A stretch of DNA of 64,000 nt, taken from positions 112,006-176,005 of the forward strand of contig JACQFL010000018.1 of the NCBI GenBank assembly GCA_016200085.1, given 5' to 3'. Position numbers and translations under genes: made by a program. Shown here piece after piece: positions 60,447 to 64,000 of this stretch. The notes under the pieces were generated by a model that ran no database searches, was not told the DNA's origin, and was given only the letters and a program-made list of their open reading frames with translations. How positions within the stretch are numbered: the stretch's first letter is position 1; each line of letters starts with the position of its first letter. The stretch comes from Candidatus Rokuibacteriota bacterium. Lineage in GTDB: Bacteria > Methylomirabilota > Methylomirabilia > Rokubacteriales > CSP1-6.

Positions 60447-62084
60447 ATGAGGGGACGACGGTCCGCGGCGACGAGAGGGAGGCGCAGCCTCTCTCTCGTC
60501 GTGCCGCTCCTTGGCGTCCTCCTCCTCGCCCCCGCCGCGCCCGGCGGCGCGCAGCCGCGGGCGGAGGGGATCGCTCGCGCCAGCGACCAGACGTACCGGC
60601 GCCCGCTCGGCAACGATCCCGCCGCGATCGATCCCGCCCGCGTCAGCGACATCTACGGTCTCTCCGTCTCCGAGCAGATCTTCGACGGCCTCGTGCAGTT
60701 CGACCAGACGCTGACGGTCATGCCGAGCCTCGCCCAGTTCTGGAAGGCCTCGCGCGACGGCCTCACGTGGACGTTCATGCTACGGAAGAACGTGAAGTTC
60801 CACCACGGCCGCGAGCTGACCTCGGACGACGTCGTGTTCTCGCTCACCCGCCTGCTCGACCCGCGCACGGCGTCGGGCGGCGCCGACTTCTTCGTCAACA
60901 TCAAGGGCGCGCGCGAGTTCCGCGAGGGGCGGGCGAAGTCAGTGGCCGGCATCGCCGCGCTCGACCGGTACACCGTCGAGATCGCCCTCGTGGAGTCGTT
61001 CGCCCCGTTCGTCTCGCTCCTCGCCCTCGGCCACGCCAAGATCGTGCCGCGCGATATCGTCGAGGCGCGGGGCGACGCTTTCGGCGCCCAGCCCGTCGGG
61101 AGCGGCCCCTTCCGCTTCGTGCAATGGGACCATGGCAAGGAGATCGTGCTCGCCGGCAACCCCGACTACTTCGACGGGCCGCCCGCGCTGAGCCGCCTCG
61201 TCTACCGGATCTTCTCCGGCGACTCGACGGCGGCGATGTTCAAGCAGTTCGAGCAGGGCGCGCTCGAGGATGCCCCGGTGCCCACGGGGCAGCGCCTGGG
61301 CAGCGGCGATCCGCGCTTCCAGTACATCCGCCGGACGACGTATTCCGCCCGCTTCTACGGCTTCAACACGCGCGTGAAGCCGCTCGACGACCGCCGCGTC
61401 CGCCAGGCGATCGTGCACGCGGTGGACCGCGACACGATCCTGCACGAGGTCTTCCTCGACCGCTTCCACCCGGCGCGCGGCATCATCCCGCCGGGCACCC
61501 CGGGCTTCGACCCCTCGCTCCAGGGCTTCGCCTACGATCCCGCGCGCGCGCGCGACCTGCTGCGGCAGGCGGGCTACTCCGCCGCGCGGCCGCTGCCGGT
61601 GATCCCCGCCTGGTCGACGGCCAGGAGCGAGACGGTCGTGCGCGAGCACGAGATGATGAAGCGCGCCCTGGCCGCGGTCGGGGTCAGCCTGGACGTGCGC
61701 TACCAGCAGGACTGGCCGAGCTTCCTGCGCCTGCTCGGCGAGGGGCGGGCCCCCATGTTCCTCTACGCGTGGCACGCCGACGCGCCCGATCCCGACAACT
61801 TCCTCTTCAAGCTGTTCCACTCCCGGGGGCCGCGCAATTTCTTCGGCTACGCGAACCCCGCCTTCGACGACCTCATCAGGCGCGCGCGGTCGGAGCCCGA
61901 TCCCACGCGCCGCGTCGAGCTGTACCGCCGGGCGGAGCGCATGGTCCTCGACGACGCGGTGATCCTGCCCGTCTGGCACTACGTCTACGAGCACGTGTTC
62001 CAGCCCTACGTGCGCAGCGTGCAGGTCAACGGCCTCGGCGACCCCTACATCCCCATGCGCAAGATCTGGCTGGATCGCCGGTGA
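60447..62084 (+). CDS. Family-5 ABC transporter substrate-binding protein
   Basis: A 545-residue periplasmic protein with a signal peptide (LSLVVPLLGVLLLAPAAPGG). It shows the SBP_bac_5 pattern: RVSDIYGLSVSEQIFDGLVQ, WTFMLRKNVKFHHGRELTSD, DVVFSLTRLLDP, GSGPFRFVQWDHG, and a late DPDNFLFKLFHSRGPRNFFG. The family binds peptides, nickel or other small solutes. No permease genes follow directly; instead a sensor kinase does, so it may feed a signalling pathway as well as uptake. Confidence 0.9.
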   Translation: MRGRRSAATRGRRSLSLVVPLLGVLLLAPAAPGGAQPRAEGIARASDQTYRRPLGNDPAAIDPARVSDIYGLSVSEQIFDGLVQFDQTLTVMPSLAQFWKASRDGLTWTFMLRKNVKFHHGRELTSDDVVFSLTRLLDPRTASGGADFFVNIKGAREFREGRAKSVAGIAALDRYTVEIALVESFAPFVSLLALGHAKIVPRDIVEARGDAFGAQPVGSGPFRFVQWDHGKEIVLAGNPDYFDGPPALSRLVYRIFSGDSTAAMFKQFEQGALEDAPVPTGQRLGSGDPRFQYIRRTTYSARFYGFNTRVKPLDDRRVRQAIVHAVDRDTILHEVFLDRFHPARGIIPPGTPGFDPSLQGFAYDPARARDLLRQAGYSAARPLPVIPAWSTARSETVVREHEMMKRALAAVGVSLDVRYQQDWPSFLRLLGEGRAPMFLYAWHADAPDPDNFLFKLFHSRGPRNFFGYANPAFDDLIRRARSEPDPTRRVELYRRAERMVLDDAVILPVWHYVYEHVFQPYVRSVQVNGLGDPYIPMRKIWLDRR

Positions 62085-62091
62085 CGGCCTG

Positions 62092-64000
62092 ATGCGCCTG
62101 GGGCTCCTCTTCCCGCTGCGCTCACTCCGGATGAAGCTCCTCTGGGGCACGGTGCTCGTCATCGCGATCGTGATGGCCGGGGTGATGGCGGTCGTGGAAT
62201 ACCGGCTTCGCGCGACCATCATCGAGGAGGTCGAGCGGCGGGGCGAGTCGCTCACGCGGAGCCTCGCCGCGAGCTCCTACGGCCATCTGCTGCTCTACAA
62301 CTTCACCGCCCTCGAGCAGAACGTGGCCCGCGCGGCGGCCGAGATCGACGTGCTCTACGCCCTCGTGCTCGACGCCGAGGGACGCGTCGCCGCGGACAGC
62401 CGCCGGCCGGAGCGGGTGGGCGTGGTGCCGGAAGGGCCGGTGGCCAGCCGCGCGGCGCAGGCGGAGGTCCCCCTCACGCAGCACATCACCTTCCGCGACA
62501 CCGGCGAGAACGCCTACGACTTCGCCGTTCCCGTGCGGGTGAACCGCGACCGGTGGGGCACCGTGCGCATCGGGCTCTCCAAGCGGCGGATGGAGGCCGA
62601 CATCCGCGAGACCCACCGCGAGCTGGTGTTCGTCACCGTCGCCGCGGTGCTGCTCGGGTCCGTCGCGGCCGCGGTCATCGCGCGGCGGATCGCCGGCCCG
62701 ATGCAGCAGCTGACGGAGGGCGCCGCCGCCATCTCGCGCGGCGATCTGAACCAGCGTATCGAGGTTCCGGCGGAGGACGAGATCGGGCACCTGGCCAAGG
62801 CCTTCAACCACATGGCCGTCCAGCTCTTCGAGCAGCGCACCCAGATCGAGGAGGCGCACGGGCAGCTGCGCCGGCGGTTCCAGGAGCTGGCCGACCTCAA
62901 GAGCTACACGGACAGCGTGCTCGCCTCGCTCACGACCGGCATCGTCACCGTCGACCTCGAGGGCCGCGTGGTCACCCTCAACCCCGAGGCCGAGCTGCTC
63001 ACCGGGTTCTTCGCGGGCGAGGTGGCCGGGCGCTACTGCACCGAGGTCTTCTCGCTCACTGCGGGCCTCGGGGAGATCTTCATGGAGACCCTGGCCAGCC
63101 GCTCGCCCATCTCGAGCCTGCCACTGACCCTGCGGCGCCGCAACGGCAGCTCCGTGCCCGTCGACCTCAGCACCGCGCCGCTCAAGGGCGCCGACGGCAA
63201 GGACCTGGGCGTGGTCGGCGCCTTCCGGGATCTCTCGCTCGTCCGGGAGCTCGAGCACCAGCTGCGTCGCTCCGACCGCCTCGCCGCGCTGGGCACGCTG
63301 GCGGCGGGACTCGCCCACGAGATCAAGAACCCGCTCACCTCGCTCCTGACCTTCAGCCGCCACCTGCCGCGCCGGTTCGACGACGAGCAGTTCCGGGAGA
63401 AGTTCCAGAACGTCGTCCCGCGCGAGCTGGAGCGGATCAACGAGATCGTCGAGCGGCTGCTCGAGCTGTCGCGTCCGTTCCGCCCGAGCTTCAGCCTGGT
63501 CCGCTTGCCGCGCCTGCTCGACCGCGCGGCGGAGCTCTACGCCAACGTGATCGAGGCCAAGCGCATCGTGGTGCGCCGCGAGTACGCCTCCGACGTGCCG
63601 CCGCTCCGGGCCGACGAGGACGCGCTCTACCGCGCGCTGGTCAACCTCGTCGCCAACGCGCTGGAGGCGATGGGTGACGGCGGGCGCCTGACCCTGCGGG
63701 TCGAGTGGGACGACGGCGCGGAGGCGCTGGCCACGCGCCGGCGGCTGCTCAACCGGCGCGCGCGGATCGAGATCGAGGACACCGGGGCGGGGATCTCGGC
63801 CTCCGAGGCCGACCGCATCTTCAACCCGTTCTTCACGACCAAGGAGGGCGGCACCGGGCTCGGCCTCGCGCTCACGCACAAGATCGTCGAGGACCACGGG
63901 GGGATCATCAGCTTCCGCAGCTCGCCGGCGACGGGCACGACCTTCCGCGTCCTGCTCCCCCTCGTCCCCGAGATGCCCTTCGAGCCCGGAGACGTCGGGA
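62092..64000 (+). CDS. Sensor histidine kinase (3' end beyond the window)
   Basis: A membrane kinase open to the end of the window (636 codons visible). It has a first transmembrane helix (LLWGTVLVIAIVMAGVMAVV), a periplasmic sensor (~35-185) and a second helix (LVFVTVAAVLLGSVAAAVIA). HAMP (~205-255), a PAS domain (SVLASLTTGIVTVDLEGRVV), HisKA with LAAGLAHEIKNPLTSLL (His409) and HATPase_c (LVNLVANALEAMGDGG, DTGAGIS, GTGLGLALTHKIVEDHGG) follow. With the NtrC-type regulator at 58640 and the binding protein between them, this looks like one regulatory locus. Confidence 0.93.
   Translation, partial: MRLGLLFPLRSLRMKLLWGTVLVIAIVMAGVMAVVEYRLRATIIEEVERRGESLTRSLAASSYGHLLLYNFTALEQNVARAAAEIDVLYALVLDAEGRVAADSRRPERVGVVPEGPVASRAAQAEVPLTQHITFRDTGENAYDFAVPVRVNRDRWGTVRIGLSKRRMEADIRETHRELVFVTVAAVLLGSVAAAVIARRIAGPMQQLTEGAAAISRGDLNQRIEVPAEDEIGHLAKAFNHMAVQLFEQRTQIEEAHGQLRRRFQELADLKSYTDSVLASLTTGIVTVDLEGRVVTLNPEAELLTGFFAGEVAGRYCTEVFSLTAGLGEIFMETLASRSPISSLPLTLRRRNGSSVPVDLSTAPLKGADGKDLGVVGAFRDLSLVRELEHQLRRSDRLAALGTLAAGLAHEIKNPLTSLLTFSRHLPRRFDDEQFREKFQNVVPRELERINEIVERLLELSRPFRPSFSLVRLPRLLDRAAELYANVIEAKRIVVRREYASDVPPLRADEDALYRALVNLVANALEAMGDGGRLTLRVEWDDGAEALATRRRLLNRRARIEIEDTGAGISASEADRIFNPFFTTKEGGTGLGLALTHKIVEDHGGIISFRSSPATGTTFRVLLPLVPEMPFEPGDVG

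Noticed and set aside
62122-63897. 591-codon minus-strand frame at the right end
   Set aside because: It is antisense to a sensor kinase with complete HAMP, PAS, HisKA and HATPase motifs; no motif is visible in the antisense product.

Overview
The window holds two kinds of DNA. From about 57.66 kb to the right end is chromosome-like sequence with visibly very high GC (not computed): a 5' part of comM (Mg-chelatase-like/YifB), an NtrC-type response regulator, a family-5 ABC substrate-binding protein and a sensor histidine kinase. Everything to the left (1 to about 57.66 kb) looks like the right part of a large integrated mobile element or genomic island of somewhat lower and uneven GC. Its right end lies inside comM, next to a large serine recombinase (55785-57923) whose reading frame runs across the junction. 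The left end is outside the window. The host looks like a high-GC, Gram-negative-type environmental bacterium (lipoproteins, periplasmic proteins, sigma-54 regulator). A Rokubacteria/Methylomirabilota-like or deltaproteobacterial origin is possible but not shown.

Layout. (a) 1-7.5 kb is a defence block: the end of a Dnd phosphorothioation operon (dndD, dndE, Dnd-associated methyltransferase), a HARE-HTH/Mrr-type nuclease, and a SPARTA pair (TIR-APAZ plus short catalytically dead Argonaute). (b) 7.5-33.3 kb is a mosaic of cargo: a secreted thiaminase I, a possible CHAT-like protease with a TPR/membrane partner, a GNAT, an EamA exporter with a divergent LysR regulator, a MerR regulator with two cysteine-containing mini-proteins, two lipoproteins, a prepilin/tail-fibre-like chimera in an AT-rich patch, and a 782-residue zinc-ribbon/PD-(D/E)XK protein. 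It also holds a GmrSD-like DUF262-HNH gene cut by a 1.2-kb IS3-family element, and several serine recombinases, whole or broken. (c) 33.4-42.7 kb is a replication/maintenance module: Toprim-CHC2 protein with inverted domain order, AAA+ ATPase, RuvC-like resolvase, XRE regulator, conjugative-type ATPase, DUF932, RadC, a Cas4-like nuclease and a Fis-like regulator.

(d) 43.0-47.1 kb is a diversity-generating retroelement (DGR): three paralogous target genes with C-terminal variable repeats, a 134-bp template repeat (TR), an Avd four-helix-bundle gene and a reverse transcriptase. Aligned by hand, the third variable repeat differs from the TR at 20 positions. All 20 are TR adenines (20 of 30 adenines, 0 of 104 other bases), which is the signature of adenine-specific mutagenic retrohoming. 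The first two targets also differ at non-adenine sites, so they appear to descend from an older TR. (e) 48.2-57.6 kb is a rightward transfer-like module: membrane/VWA-like protein, a second coupling-type ATPase, a replication-relaxation family protein, a DNA methyltransferase split by an in-frame TGA, a second methyltransferase and the large serine recombinase.

The most notable systems are the multi-target DGR on a defence-bearing island, Dnd next to SPARTA, and several uncharacterised candidate defence genes (9.7-12.0 kb and 25.7-28.0 kb). All assignments come from reading motifs; no database or structure search was run.
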